Shown: piece by piece, positions 49,885-60,571 of the stretch
Numbering within the stretch: position 1 is the first letter of the stretch
How the letters are laid out: each line of letters begins with the position of its first letter
NCBI GenBank assembly: GCA_002170245.2
Contig: NHFN02000017.1
Coordinates: 157,950-221,949 of the forward strand
Reading direction: 5' to 3'
Source: Gammaproteobacteria bacterium TMED112
GTDB lineage: Bacteria > Pseudomonadota > Gammaproteobacteria > Magnimaribacterales > TMED112
Length of the DNA stretch: 64,000 nt
Translations under genes and position numbers: made by a program
Notes under the pieces: generated by a model
What the model saw: only the letters and a program-made list of their open reading frames with translations
Told to the model about the DNA's origin: nothing
Databases searched by the model: none

Positions 49885-51299
49885 TTAAAGGTTGGCAACC
49901 TGTGATTGGATTAGAAGTCCATGTTCAGTTAATGACCAACACAAAGTTATTTTCACCTGCAAAAAATCAATTTGGAGAAGATGCGAATACATTAGTAGAT
50001 TTAATTGATCTAGGTCTGCCAGGTGTTTTGCCTGTTTTAAATGAAGGGGCAATGAAACAAGGCATCAAATTTGGTTTAGCTACAAATGCGAAGATCGCTG
50101 AAACCATGATTTTTGACAGAAAAAATTATTTTTATCCAGATCTGCCGAAAGGTTACCAAATAACACAATTACATTATCCAATTGTTCGAGATGGAGTTGT
50201 TGAAGTAAACGGCAAAAAAATAAGAATACATCAAGCTCACCTAGAAGAGGATGCAGGCAAATCAATTCATGACAAATATGATGATAAATCAGTAATTGAT
50301 CTAAATAGATCAGGGGTTCCTCTGTTAGAAATTGTTTCTGAACCAGATATTAGATCAGCTTCTGAAGCTGTTGAATATCTGAAAAAAATACACCAAATAA
50401 TCACCTATCTTGATATATCGGATGGAAATATGTCCCAAGGGTCAATGAGATGTGATGCAAATGTTTCCATTATGAAACCAGAGGATAAAGAGTTTGGGAC
50501 ACGAGCTGAAATTAAAAATATAAATTCATTCAAATTTGTCGAGAAAGCAATTAATTTTGAAATAAGGAGGCAAATTAAAATTTTAGAGGCTAACGGAGCT
50601 GTTGAGCAAGAAACTCGTCTGTATGATTCCATAAAAGATGAAACAAGATCAATGAGAACAAAAGAATTTGCTAATGATTATAGATATTTTCCATGTCCAG
50701 ATTTAGTGCCAACCAATATATCAGAAGAATTTATTGAGAGTGTCAGAAAAGATATGGATGAATTACCTGAGGAAAAACAAGAAAGATTCATGAGTACTTA
50801 TAATTTGAATGAATATGATGCTGGAGTTATTTGTGCTGATAAACAAATAGCAAACTTTTTTGAAGAAGTTGTCAAAGATGCAGATATTCAGCTTGCTGCA
50901 AAATGGATTATTGGTGATCTTAATGCATTATTAAATAAACATGATATTTGTCTTGATGAAAGTAAAATTGATGCAGCGAATTTTTCTGAACTTATTCAAA
51001 AGATCACCGACAACACTATATCAGGCAAAATAGCTAAAGAGGTTCTTGAAGAAATATGGATAACAGGAACTAAAGTGACTGAGGTGATAGACAGCAAAGG
51101 TATGCAGCAAATTTCAGATGAAGGGGAGTTAGAAAACATAATTGAAACTATTCTTAATGAAAATAATAACCAAGTAATTGCCTATAAATCTGGCAAAGAT
51201 AAGTTATTTGGTTTTTTTGTTGGGCAAGTTATGAAAGCAACACAAGGGAAAGCTAATCCCGGCTTGGTTAATGAATTATTAAAGAAGAGGCTTTCTTAA
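49863..51299 (+). CDS. gatB: Asp/Glu-tRNA amidotransferase subunit B (TTG start)
   Basis: 478 aa; WQPVIGLEVHVQLMTNTKLFSPA, SQGSMRCDANVSI, RYFPCPDLVP. Confidence 0.96.
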   Translation: MAQNDTLIKGWQPVIGLEVHVQLMTNTKLFSPAKNQFGEDANTLVDLIDLGLPGVLPVLNEGAMKQGIKFGLATNAKIAETMIFDRKNYFYPDLPKGYQITQLHYPIVRDGVVEVNGKKIRIHQAHLEEDAGKSIHDKYDDKSVIDLNRSGVPLLEIVSEPDIRSASEAVEYLKKIHQIITYLDISDGNMSQGSMRCDANVSIMKPEDKEFGTRAEIKNINSFKFVEKAINFEIRRQIKILEANGAVEQETRLYDSIKDETRSMRTKEFANDYRYFPCPDLVPTNISEEFIESVRKDMDELPEEKQERFMSTYNLNEYDAGVICADKQIANFFEEVVKDADIQLAAKWIIGDLNALLNKHDICLDESKIDAANFSELIQKITDNTISGKIAKEVLEEIWITGTKVTEVIDSKGMQQISDEGELENIIETILNENNNQVIAYKSGKDKLFGFFVGQVMKATQGKANPGLVNELLKKRLS

Positions 51300-51301
51300 G
51301 T

Positions 51302-52195
51302 TTAATCAAAGACCATTCCATCCTCTGCAATAATTACTGTACCAGAGTAAAAAGTTTTAACTTCATCTAGCATTTCTTGCTCTGAGCTCCCCCAAAATAA
51401 AATATGTGAGAGTATTAAATTTTTAGGTTTTAATGAATTTGCAATCTCGGCTACATCTTTAGGTCCAGTATGATGTGCTTTATGGTATTTCTGCCAGTCT
51501 GGGGTTTTATTATTGAAACCTTTTTGAGAATAAATCTCATGAATCAAATAATCCAAATCTTCTCCGTAGGAGATTAAATTTTTTGATTTGGCTGTATCAC
51601 CAGAAATAAGAATCTTTTTGTCTGCCGTCTCAATTAAAAATCCATATGATTCTTGAAGATCTCCATGATCATTTAGGAATGCTGTAATTTTTATGTTTTT
51701 ATCTTCAAATATAAATCTATCTATCAGTTCAGTAAAAATTACATTGTATCCTGTATTATTTTGCGGCTGTGTACCATTGATTCGATAATCAATATCTGGT
51801 TGGTATGCTTCAATTATATTGGTATGCATTTTTTTAGCACCTTTAGGACCATAAATTTTTAAAGGGTCTGATCTACCCATAATCCAAGGCGTAATTATTA
51901 AGTCTGCTAATCCAAGAGTGTGATCTGAATGGATATGAGTTAAAAAAGCGTGTTTAATATTTTCAACTTCCAATGCTTTGTAATCCCCTCCCCAACTTGG
52001 AGAAAATGCGGCTATTCTTCTTATTACTCCAGTTCCAAAATCGAAAAGATAAGGCTCATCATTTGCTAGAACCAAATAAGATGATCCCATTCTTTCAGGA
52101 TTAGGATTAGGAGTTCCTGTTCCCAATACAAACAGTTTTGTTGAAGCTGTTGCTGCCGATACAATGAAAAACAATAAAATTATTCTTATATTCAT
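51302..52195 (-). CDS. Exported metallo-beta-lactamase-fold hydrolase (RNase Z/arylsulfatase-like)
   Basis: 297 aa; N-terminal hydrophobic signal; THIHSDHTLGLADL HxHxDH motif; FLNDHGDLQ, ISGDTA. Confidence 0.88.
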   Translation of the reverse strand: MNIRIILLFFIVSAATASTKLFVLGTGTPNPNPERMGSSYLVLANDEPYLFDFGTGVIRRIAAFSPSWGGDYKALEVENIKHAFLTHIHSDHTLGLADLIITPWIMGRSDPLKIYGPKGAKKMHTNIIEAYQPDIDYRINGTQPQNNTGYNVIFTELIDRFIFEDKNIKITAFLNDHGDLQESYGFLIETADKKILISGDTAKSKNLISYGEDLDYLIHEIYSQKGFNNKTPDWQKYHKAHHTGPKDVAEIANSLKPKNLILSHILFWGSSEQEMLDEVKTFYSGTVIIAEDGMVFD

Positions 52196-53313
52196 CTTTT
52201 AAAAATTGCTATTCTGTCGGATTTATAGGCTCCTATGAAAATTTGATCTTCAAATGGATATGCAACTGATGCTCCTCCATATGCAACGTCTCTAAAATTG
52301 TATTCTTCTAAAATATTTAAGTCCCTATCAGCTCTTATGATAAAAAAAGGCATTGAGCATTGAATAACTTCTTCAGGAATGCAATTTAAGCCACCAAGGT
52401 CAGTATTTTGTCCGCCTATCCATAATTCATCACGAACAGCAATCACATTATCTGGACCACCATTAAGATATGTTCTGAGAATTAAATCTTTACTAGTATT
52501 TGAACTAAATTTTGTTATTTTTCCGTTCCCTCTATAGTTCACATATAAATCATCATCAATCATATCAATACCATTGGGCCAAGTTCCTTGGGAATTTGGA
52601 ACAATAGAATAACCATCCTTTGAATTCCATTTATACACATGGCCAGTATTTAATTTAAAAATATTCAGAAAAAATAAACGATAAAAGCCTAAGTCCTTAT
52701 CGTATTGATGAGTTGCGTAAAATGATCCATTTTTATCACTAATAACAACGTCATTAAAATAGGTAGTTACTTTTGGAGCTTCGGCACATCCTACCCAAAA
52801 CAAAGTTGGTTCATCTTGATTTGAGAAATTTACAAAATCTGGAAAAATTAGAAAAAATTCAATACTGCTTCTTTTTTGATGATTAACTACAGCTAATAAT
52901 GAAGCTTCCTCTAAAAAGGGGCTTAGATTATTTCCTTTTATCTTTAAATCTTTATAAATATCAATGCCATGCGGATAAAATTCTTTATATGGTTCGCACG
53001 TTTGATCACCTATACCGAGATCATTGTTGTTTAAGAATTCAATCTGATAATCTGTAATTTCTTGTGTTTCCAAATTTAGCTTTGAAAGCTTGCCTACAAG
53101 CACTCTTCCCTCATTTAACTCTGGTAAACCAGCAAATTGGGAAACAACAACTGAATTTGAATGAGGAACTTTGGCAAAATCTTCAGGATTTTGAAGACCA
53201 CAGATTAATTCAAGGGTGCCTAAGCTTTTGCATTCGTTAATATTTTTATACTCACTAGAGCAGCTAGTGAATAATATTAATACTAAAATTAAATATGAAA
53301 ATTTATTAAACAA
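52192..53313 (-). CDS. Paraoxonase/arylesterase-like six-bladed propeller lipoprotein
   Basis: 373 aa; lipobox LFTSCSS; PON-like elements NPEDFAKV, YPHGIDIY, LLAVVNHQKRSSIEFF, FNDVVI, WPNGIDM, GPDNVI, LWIGG, YGGASVAYPFEDQIFIGAY. Confidence 0.72.
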   Translation of the reverse strand: MFNKFSYLILVLILFTSCSSEYKNINECKSLGTLELICGLQNPEDFAKVPHSNSVVVSQFAGLPELNEGRVLVGKLSKLNLETQEITDYQIEFLNNNDLGIGDQTCEPYKEFYPHGIDIYKDLKIKGNNLSPFLEEASLLAVVNHQKRSSIEFFLIFPDFVNFSNQDEPTLFWVGCAEAPKVTTYFNDVVISDKNGSFYATHQYDKDLGFYRLFFLNIFKLNTGHVYKWNSKDGYSIVPNSQGTWPNGIDMIDDDLYVNYRGNGKITKFSSNTSKDLILRTYLNGGPDNVIAVRDELWIGGQNTDLGGLNCIPEEVIQCSMPFFIIRADRDLNILEEYNFRDVAYGGASVAYPFEDQIFIGAYKSDRIAIFKR

Positions 53314-53755
53314 AAATCATCGCTAAGTTTTCAGCAACAAAACCTGGTTTCTCTTGGCCTTCAATTTCCAGCTCAATGCCAAATTTTAATAGCCACCTGT
53401 TACCAGGCTTTTCAGTAACTTCTACCAAAGTACTGTTATAGCGACATTTTGAGTCTACAGGTACAGGGCTAATAAATCTGATCTTATCGTATCCATAGTT
53501 CATTGCCATCTTAGTTCCCTCTACAGGTATTGCTGTTTCATATCCTTTTCCAACAGACAGAGATAGCATTAAGGCTCCGTGCGCTATCGTGCTCCCAAAA
53601 ATAGGCTTTGCTCGTTCTGGATCGACATGAATAAACTGCGGATCATCGGTCACATCAGCAAATGTGTTGATCATTTCCTGATTGACATCAAACCATGAAG
53701 TGCTTTGTGTCTTTCCAATTTCTTTATGTAAATCTTGTGGTTTAATAGCTTCCAT
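53306..53755 (-). CDS. MaoC-like hot-dog dehydratase
   Basis: 149 aa; [35 protein letters not shown]. Confidence 0.9.
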   Translation of the reverse strand: MEAIKPQDLHKEIGKTQSTSWFDVNQEMINTFADVTDDPQFIHVDPERAKPIFGSTIAHGALMLSLSVGKGYETAIPVEGTKMAMNYGYDKIRFISPVPVDSKCRYNSTLVEVTEKPGNRWLLKFGIELEIEGQEKPGFVAENLAMIFV

Positions 53756-53764
53756 TTTTCCTCC

Positions 53765-55378
53765 TTATTTCATTAAATGGTCTTTAAATTGTTCTCTCAA
53801 CTTAATCTTAAGAACTTTACCGGTTGCTCCAATTGGCAACTCCTCTACAAAAAGGATATCATCCGGCTTCCACCATTTGGCAATTTTATCTTCCAGAAAA
53901 GCATAAATTGAATCTTTATCTTTCTTTTCATTAGCTGGCACTACCAATAATACTGGTCTCTCGTCCCACTTAGGATGAGCAACCCCTATTACGCATGCTT
54001 GCGTTACATCAGGGTGACTTTGTGCAGCATTTTCTAGATCAACTGAGCTAATCCATTCACCTCCTGATTTAATGACATCCTTCGCTCTATCAACAATCGT
54101 CATATAACCATCTGGATCAATTGAAGAAATATCACCAGTATCGAACCAACCATCTTTATCAACTGCATCAGAATCATGTTTGTAGTATCTTTTATTAATC
54201 CATGGTCCTCTTATCATTAATTTGCCGTAAGCTTCACCGTCTTCAGGTAGTTTCTTACCATCATCATCGATTATCTTAAGCTCTACGCCAAAAACAGGTT
54301 TACCTTGTTTAGTTTGCAACTTGTAAAGTTCTTCTTTTGATAATGCTTCCATGTCTTTAGTTTTTATATTAGCTGTAGCTAATGGGCTTGTTTCTGTCAT
54401 CCCCCAACCTTGGACAACATTCACTCCATGTTCTTCGTCGAATTGTTTTATCATCGCATATGGCACTGCTGAACCCCCAATTACAGTTTGTTTGACTGTA
54501 TTTAAAGTAATAGCATTCTCTTTACAATAATTCAAAAGCCCCAGCCAAATCGTAGGCACGCCGAAAGCAAGAGTAACTTTTTCTTTTTCAATAAGCTCGA
54601 CAAGAGCTGCGCCGTCCATGCCCATGCCAGGCAAGACTAACTTAATACCGTTCATAGCACCAATGTAAGGTAAGCCCCAACCCATTACGTGGAACATTGG
54701 CACGACCATAAGTATCGAATCATCTTTGTCTAATCCGAGCCCGTTAGCAGATGAACCTGCCCATGCATGCAGTAAAGTAGATTTATGAGAATATAAAACA
54801 CCTTTTGGATTGCCTGTAGTTCCTGATGTATAACATAATCCACAAGGGGCATCTTCCTCAAGTTCTGGCCACTCATATGATTCGTCTCCATTTTCAATAA
54901 ATTCTTCATACGAAATTGCATTTTTTAGCTTCGTCTCAGGCATCTCCTCTTTTGAACATAGCAGAACATATTTCTCTACAGTTGGGCAATTTTCTTGAAT
55001 TGCTTCAAGCAATGGAGCAAAGACTGTTTCTAGAAAAATTATTCTGTTTTCCGCATGATTAATGATATAAACAACTTGCTCAGGGTGTAATCTAAAATTT
55101 ATTGTATGCATAACAGCACCCATACCTGAGATACCATAATACATTTCCATATTTCTATATGTGTTTAAGGCAAGCGACCCAACATTTTGTCCATGTTTGA
55201 TTCCGTATGCCTCAAGAGCTGATCCTAATTTTTTAGCTCTTTTGGCAACTTGCCCATAATTTGATTTGACTATTTCTCCAGATAAAGCTCTCGAGACGAT
55301 CTCTACTTCTGGAAAAATTCTTTCTGCATAATTAATTATGCTTCCTACATTTTGTTTCCAAGATTGCATATTGCTCAT
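53765..55378 (-). CDS. Fatty acid--CoA ligase (AMP-binding, AlkK/FadD-like)
   Basis: 537 aa; [74 protein letters not shown]. Confidence 0.95.
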   Translation of the reverse strand: MSNMQSWKQNVGSIINYAERIFPEVEIVSRALSGEIVKSNYGQVAKRAKKLGSALEAYGIKHGQNVGSLALNTYRNMEMYYGISGMGAVMHTINFRLHPEQVVYIINHAENRIIFLETVFAPLLEAIQENCPTVEKYVLLCSKEEMPETKLKNAISYEEFIENGDESYEWPELEEDAPCGLCYTSGTTGNPKGVLYSHKSTLLHAWAGSSANGLGLDKDDSILMVVPMFHVMGWGLPYIGAMNGIKLVLPGMGMDGAALVELIEKEKVTLAFGVPTIWLGLLNYCKENAITLNTVKQTVIGGSAVPYAMIKQFDEEHGVNVVQGWGMTETSPLATANIKTKDMEALSKEELYKLQTKQGKPVFGVELKIIDDDGKKLPEDGEAYGKLMIRGPWINKRYYKHDSDAVDKDGWFDTGDISSIDPDGYMTIVDRAKDVIKSGGEWISSVDLENAAQSHPDVTQACVIGVAHPKWDERPVLLVVPANEKKDKDSIYAFLEDKIAKWWKPDDILFVEELPIGATGKVLKIKLREQFKDHLMK

Positions 55379-56361
55379 TAATTTTCCCCTTTTTTTAAAT
55401 TATGTAGATAAGGATACCATTCATTTTTGAGTGGGTGAAACCATGAAAACATAATTTCATGAATTTTATGTCTATCCTTTTCATTTATTTTTTTCTTGGA
55501 ATTGGGATTAAGCAGATGTATTAAGTCTAAAAATCTTTCATCAACTCCATGCCTTAGAAGTATTGTATTGAAAGAATCTTTCTTTCCATCCTTAAAAGCA
55601 CCAAATAATTCGACCAACAATTTATCTGTTCTCGGCATTCCAGTTAAATTTATTAAATAACAATTTTTTGAAGTAAAAAATTTATAGCTTAAATGATCAC
55701 AAAAAGATAAGTTGATATTTTTTGGACATGAGTCAACTGTAAAGTAGTTATCCCATATATAAATATTTTTATTTTCGAAATCAGATAAAGAGGATTGACA
55801 GTTTTCGTTCATTTCTAAACTAATTACTTTGTCTCCTGTCCAAAAGAAATTATTCGATTTTGGGAAATACTTAATAAAGTCATTGAAATATTCATTATGC
55901 TTTTTATTTTTATCAATTAATTCAGTGGCATACACAGTAGGGCAAAAGTCAAAAGAAAGCTCAGAGAAACTAGTTGTGACATCATTAAACATCTGTAATT
56001 GTTTTTGAAGACAAAAGCCTTCTTCAATATCATCAAAAAGTATAGAAAAAGACTCGACTCCATGTTCTGAAAAAATTTTAATTTTTTCTTTTAGGTCAGT
56101 TAGGTGCCCTGTTTTTACGGGTGCAAGCCCAACACCAATATCTACTGAAAGATCATTTGAAAAATTAACAAAACTTTGAAAATCTGAAAGCCACTCCTTT
56201 GTATATTCTATATCTAGATGAGAGCGTAAAAACGGGTCTTCTTTTGGTGCATAAAGATAAAAATTAAAATTATTTTTATTTAAGCTTTCAATAATTTTTT
56301 TTCTGTCATCAAATTTTGATATTTCCCCATAGTAACCCTCAACAACACCAATTCTTTTCAT
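55378..56361 (-). CDS. GH84 beta-N-acetylglucosaminidase / O-GlcNAcase-like catalytic domain
   Basis: 327 aa; GVVEGYYGEISKFDDRK, YLYAPKEDPFLR, GVESFSILFDDIEEGF (catalytic Asp-Asp), FFWTGDKVIS, YIWDNYFTVD. Confidence 0.85.
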   Translation of the reverse strand: MKRIGVVEGYYGEISKFDDRKKIIESLNKNNFNFYLYAPKEDPFLRSHLDIEYTKEWLSDFQSFVNFSNDLSVDIGVGLAPVKTGHLTDLKEKIKIFSEHGVESFSILFDDIEEGFCLQKQLQMFNDVTTSFSELSFDFCPTVYATELIDKNKKHNEYFNDFIKYFPKSNNFFWTGDKVISLEMNENCQSSLSDFENKNIYIWDNYFTVDSCPKNINLSFCDHLSYKFFTSKNCYLINLTGMPRTDKLLVELFGAFKDGKKDSFNTILLRHGVDERFLDLIHLLNPNSKKKINEKDRHKIHEIMFSWFHPLKNEWYPYLHNLKKGEN

Positions 56362-56364
56362 ATT

Positions 56365-57156
56365 TTATCTATGTCCAATAATGAATCTATTTATATCTTT
56401 TAAGTCTTTTATTAATTCTATCTTTTTAAAACCTTCTTTGATCATTTTTTCTTGTAAATAATTTTCTTGGCCAATTCCATGCTCCAGCATTAATACACCA
56501 TTCATTTGCAAATAATTTATCGAATAAGTGATAATTTTTGATAAATCAGCTAAACCTTGATTTTCTGAATACAAAGCGATCAGTGGTTCAAAACTAACGC
56601 TTTCATCCAAGTTTAAACTTTTTGCTATGTAGGGAGGGTTTGAAACAATTAAATCATACTTCTGATTTACATTAGAGAACCAGTTTGAGGTGAAGAAATT
56701 AACATGATTTTCCGTCTGAGAATTATTCTTTTTGGCTAATTCTATAGCTTTTGCAGATATATCTACGCCAGTTATCTTAGCTGTTTGTAATTTTTTTGAA
56801 AGCTCAACTGCAATACAACCTGAACCCGTACCGAGATCTAGGATATTCTTTTTATCTTTAAATTTACTAGTTACGTAATCTACAAGTATTTCAGTTTCAG
56901 GCCTTGGAATTAAAACGTTTTCATTTATGAAATATTCACCTTCATAGAAAGACCACTTTTTGAGTATGTATTGGATTGGAATTTTTTTTTCTATCTTATC
57001 CAGTACATCACCAATATTATGTATAGGTAAATTAAGACCTTTTATTAAAAACTTGAGGCCCTCTGCATAAGAGTTTTGATAAACCGAGTGCCAGGTATTT
57101 TGAAGAAGTCTTATTTGTTCATTATCCGTCTTGAATTTCAAGTAGTTTCTCTGCAT
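56365..57156 (-). CDS. prmC: Release factor glutamine methyltransferase
   Basis: 263 aa; [43 protein letters not shown]. Confidence 0.95.
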   Translation of the reverse strand: MQRNYLKFKTDNEQIRLLQNTWHSVYQNSYAEGLKFLIKGLNLPIHNIGDVLDKIEKKIPIQYILKKWSFYEGEYFINENVLIPRPETEILVDYVTSKFKDKKNILDLGTGSGCIAVELSKKLQTAKITGVDISAKAIELAKKNNSQTENHVNFFTSNWFSNVNQKYDLIVSNPPYIAKSLNLDESVSFEPLIALYSENQGLADLSKIITYSINYLQMNGVLMLEHGIGQENYLQEKMIKEGFKKIELIKDLKDINRFIIGHR

Positions 57157-58201
57157 TGCTCTGTGCTTTTAACGAATCTAACATTTCATCAATATCACCA
57201 TCAAGGAAATTTTCGATATTATGAATAGTTAACTTTAGTCTGTGATCAGTTACTCTTCCTTGAGGAAAATTATAAGTTCTTATTTTTTCACTTCTATCGC
57301 CAGTGCCTACTAAAGATTTTCTCTCAGTTGCCTCTTTCTGTTCAATTTTTTGTTTTTCTACGTCATAAATTTTTGCAGATAATAGTGCCATAGCTTTTGC
57401 TTTATTTTTATGTTGGCTTCTATCTTCTTGGCATTCGACAACTATTCCACTAGGTTCATGAGTTAATCGAACAGCTGAGTCTGTTTTATTAACATGTTGG
57501 CCACCAGCTCCTGAAGCTCTATAAGTGTCTACTCTTATCTCAGACATATCAAGATCTTTCTCTTCTATATCATCTAGTTCTGGCATAATTGCAACAGTTG
57601 CTGTTGATGTATGTATTCTGCCCTGAGATTCAGTTAATGGAACTCTTTGCACCCGATGAACGCCTGATTCAAATTTTAATTTTCCATATGAATCATTACC
57701 TATAATTTTCAATACAACTTCTTTGAAGCCTCCAGGCCCTGACATAACTTCTTTAATTTTTTCAGTTCTCCAATTATTTCTCTCAGCATATCTGCTAAAC
57801 ATTCGATATAAATCTCCAACAAATATAGCAGCTTCATCTCCTCCAGCTCCCGCTCTTAATTCAAGAAAAGAGTTTCTTGAATCGTCTTTATCCTTAGGTA
57901 ATAACTGAACCATTATTTCGGATTCAAGCACATGAAGTTTTTTTTCACATTCTAATTTCTCTTCTTGAGCTATATCTTTCATTTCTTCATCTTTTAATAG
58001 ATTTTCTAAATCTGAAATAGTTAACTCAATCTTTTGATAGTTAGTCCAGTTTTCAACTACATCTTTAATTTCTGAAAACTCTTTATTTAAAGTAGTTAAT
58101 TTAGATATATCGGAAGTAATAGATGGATCAGATAATTTTTGGCTTAGCTCAAGAGCTTTTTTTTGCAAGCTTAATAATGATTTTCTAATGGTATCTTTCA
58201 T
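57122..58201 (-). CDS. prfA: Peptide chain release factor 1
   Basis: 359 aa; [64 protein letters not shown]. Confidence 0.98.
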   Translation of the reverse strand: MKDTIRKSLLSLQKKALELSQKLSDPSITSDISKLTTLNKEFSEIKDVVENWTNYQKIELTISDLENLLKDEEMKDIAQEEKLECEKKLHVLESEIMVQLLPKDKDDSRNSFLELRAGAGGDEAAIFVGDLYRMFSRYAERNNWRTEKIKEVMSGPGGFKEVVLKIIGNDSYGKLKFESGVHRVQRVPLTESQGRIHTSTATVAIMPELDDIEEKDLDMSEIRVDTYRASGAGGQHVNKTDSAVRLTHEPSGIVVECQEDRSQHKNKAKAMALLSAKIYDVEKQKIEQKEATERKSLVGTGDRSEKIRTYNFPQGRVTDHRLKLTIHNIENFLDGDIDEMLDSLKAQSNAEKLLEIQDG

Positions 58202-58207
58202 AGATAA

Positions 58208-59374
58208 TTAGCTTCCCCTCTTTTTGCCACCCAACGATTCATCCAGTATTTTTGAAACATGAAATGCATTTTTTGATGCTATCTCATTGGCTAGATCTTT
58301 TATTACCTTTTCTACATTGTTTCCTTCAGCCAGCATTTTGAGTGCATTATCTAGTGCTTTTTGTTTAATGATTGATTGTTCTTCATGAAATCTTTTTTGA
58401 ACATTATTAATATTTTTTCTATTTCTTAGTTTTGCAAACTCTTGATCACAGTTAATAGAAATAAATTCTTCAGCTTCCTTAACTGCAATTTCTCTTCCTT
58501 TTAAATTTTCATTAACCATTCCACTAAGCTCATCTAACGTTAAAACATTTAAGTTTAGGGAATGTTTTAATTCTTGAGGTAGATTTCTTGGAATTGCGAG
58601 GTCAAAGATCAGTGAATCATTTTTTGATAAGTGATTTTCATTAAAAAAGGGGGTTTCTGAAGCTGCTGCTACAACTATTATTTCATATTTATTTATATCT
58701 TCCTTGACATGCTCTAATGATTTGGATTGTATACCCTCCAGTATGATATCTGATCTGTTGTAAAGGCTTATTTCATAACCTTTGTTTTTTAATCTTTTAA
58801 TTAGAGCTTTTCCAACATCGCCAGCACCAATAACTAAAACTGGCTTCTTCTTGATTTCAAGTATTTTGTTTTCAACTAGCGAGGCTATTGAAAGTGGATT
58901 TCTTGATAACTGAGTTTCTGAGCGTATCTCCTTTGTTAAGTTTATTGCTCTTGAAAATATTACTTCTAATTCAGAATCAAGATAGTTGAATATTTTTGAA
59001 TTTTTGAACGCTTTTTTTACTTGTCCAAAAATATCAGGCTCTCCCACTATCATTGAATCAATCCCCGTCATAACTCTCAGCAAATGTTTAAAGGCGTCAT
59101 TATTTGAAAATAAATATTGATCATTTTTTCTTAGATTGATATCTCTACCCGTTAATCTTTCAAGAAATGTGTCAAAATTTTTGATCTCTGTTCTTTTGCA
59201 GAATGAATAAAATTCAGTTCTGTTGCATGTTGAAAGAAATACACCATTATCAAATGGTGTAATCAACATAAGATTCGCAATAATTTCATCAATCTTTTCT
59301 TTATTAAAAGCAAATTTTTCTCTAACCTCTAGAGAGGTAGATTTATGACTTATGCCCCAACAATGAAATTCCAT
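58208..59374 (-). CDS. hemA: Glutamyl-tRNA reductase
   Basis: 388 aa; GISHKSTSLEVREK, LSTCNRTEFY, GEPDIFGQVKKAF, VIGAGDVGKALIKRL, FDLAIPRN. Confidence 0.96.
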   Translation of the reverse strand: MEFHCWGISHKSTSLEVREKFAFNKEKIDEIIANLMLITPFDNGVFLSTCNRTEFYSFCKRTEIKNFDTFLERLTGRDINLRKNDQYLFSNNDAFKHLLRVMTGIDSMIVGEPDIFGQVKKAFKNSKIFNYLDSELEVIFSRAINLTKEIRSETQLSRNPLSIASLVENKILEIKKKPVLVIGAGDVGKALIKRLKNKGYEISLYNRSDIILEGIQSKSLEHVKEDINKYEIIVVAAASETPFFNENHLSKNDSLIFDLAIPRNLPQELKHSLNLNVLTLDELSGMVNENLKGREIAVKEAEEFISINCDQEFAKLRNRKNINNVQKRFHEEQSIIKQKALDNALKMLAEGNNVEKVIKDLANEIASKNAFHVSKILDESLGGKKRGS

Positions 59375-59776
59375 AATTATTTTCCTAAAAATATTCTTTC
59401 TTCTATTTTTTTAATATACATTTTATCTAGCTGTGCAAGTTTAAATACATCTAATCAAACATACAATCTTGAGGGAAAGTTTTCGTATCTTTCAAAGGAT
59501 TATTCAGCAATTTTCTTAGTAAAGATAAGCACCAATTTGAGAAAGATTAAAATCGACCTCTATGAGACTATAAATGGGACTTTAATCACTAGTTTAAAGA
59601 GTTCGAACAATAACTGGATAACGAATCAGAACTTAGAAAATATAGAATCAATATTCCCAGAGCCTAAAGAGCTAATATATTTAATTAATAATAAATGCCT
59701 CAAAAGTAAAAGCTGCAAGTTTGATCTTGCCAGCGACAATAATGTGAAAATTAAGGTGATACTGAAAAATGTTTAA
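59363..59776 (+). CDS. lolB: LolB-like outer membrane lipoprotein (short)
   Basis: Start reassigned to MKFHNYFPKNILSSIFLIYILSSCASL (lipobox); located between hemA and ispE as is lolB in gammaproteobacteria. Confidence 0.7.
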   Translation: MKFHNYFPKNILSSIFLIYILSSCASLNTSNQTYNLEGKFSYLSKDYSAIFLVKISTNLRKIKIDLYETINGTLITSLKSSNNNWITNQNLENIESIFPEPKELIYLINNKCLKSKSCKFDLASDNNVKIKVILKNV

Positions 59777-60566
59777 GTATAAATCTTGTGCAAAATTGAA
59801 CAGCTACTTAAATATCACAGCAAAATTAAAAAATGGCTATCATGAATTGAGTACACACTTTCAACTATTAGACCTCTTTGATGAGATTAAATTTACTGAA
59901 AACGAAACTTTTTCATTTGATTCAAATATTAAATTAAGCTATAAAAATAATTCCGTTTTGAATGCTATTAATTGGTTTAATACAAAATTTAACTATAACC
60001 AAAATTTTAGAGTTTCTCTAAAAAAAAATATACCAATTGGTGGCGGATTAGGGGGTGGAAGCTCGAATTGTGCAACAACACTTAAGTTTCTTTGTGATTA
60101 CCATTCTATTGATCGAGGCTCGCTTGATTTTAACGAGATTTGCTTTGCTTTAGGAGCAGATGTCCCACTATTTTTATATGGTAAGAGCACTTTCGCAGAG
60201 GGCTGTGGACAAATATTTACTAAAGATTACTACTACAATTCAAAATATTTGCTCATTATGCCTAATATATCAATTGCAACTAAACAATTATTTGAATCAA
60301 GCCATCTTCAAATATCTAATAAGTTAGATAAATCTCAAAATACTTTTTTGAATGTCATTACTAAGGAAAGCAAAAAATTTAGTGATTTCATTAGCTTACT
60401 TTATTTAAACCTTCCGAAAAATACTCAAAATAAAATGAAATTGAGTGGGACAGGATCAACATTGTTCATCGAAAATCCAAATGATAACGAAATTCAATTA
60501 ATTATGGGTAAAAATGAAAATAATTTTAGAGTTTTTCAAGTTAAAGGATTAGAATACTATCACTAG
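59769..60566 (+). CDS. ispE: 4-diphosphocytidyl-2-C-methyl-D-erythritol kinase
   Basis: 265 aa; CAKLNSYLNITAKLKNGYHELSTHFQLLDLFDEI, IPIGGGLGGGSSNCATTL, LGADVPLFLYG. Confidence 0.94.
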   Translation: MFKYKSCAKLNSYLNITAKLKNGYHELSTHFQLLDLFDEIKFTENETFSFDSNIKLSYKNNSVLNAINWFNTKFNYNQNFRVSLKKNIPIGGGLGGGSSNCATTLKFLCDYHSIDRGSLDFNEICFALGADVPLFLYGKSTFAEGCGQIFTKDYYYNSKYLLIMPNISIATKQLFESSHLQISNKLDKSQNTFLNVITKESKKFSDFISLLYLNLPKNTQNKMKLSGTGSTLFIENPNDNEIQLIMGKNENNFRVFQVKGLEYYH

Positions 60567-60571
60567 AACAT

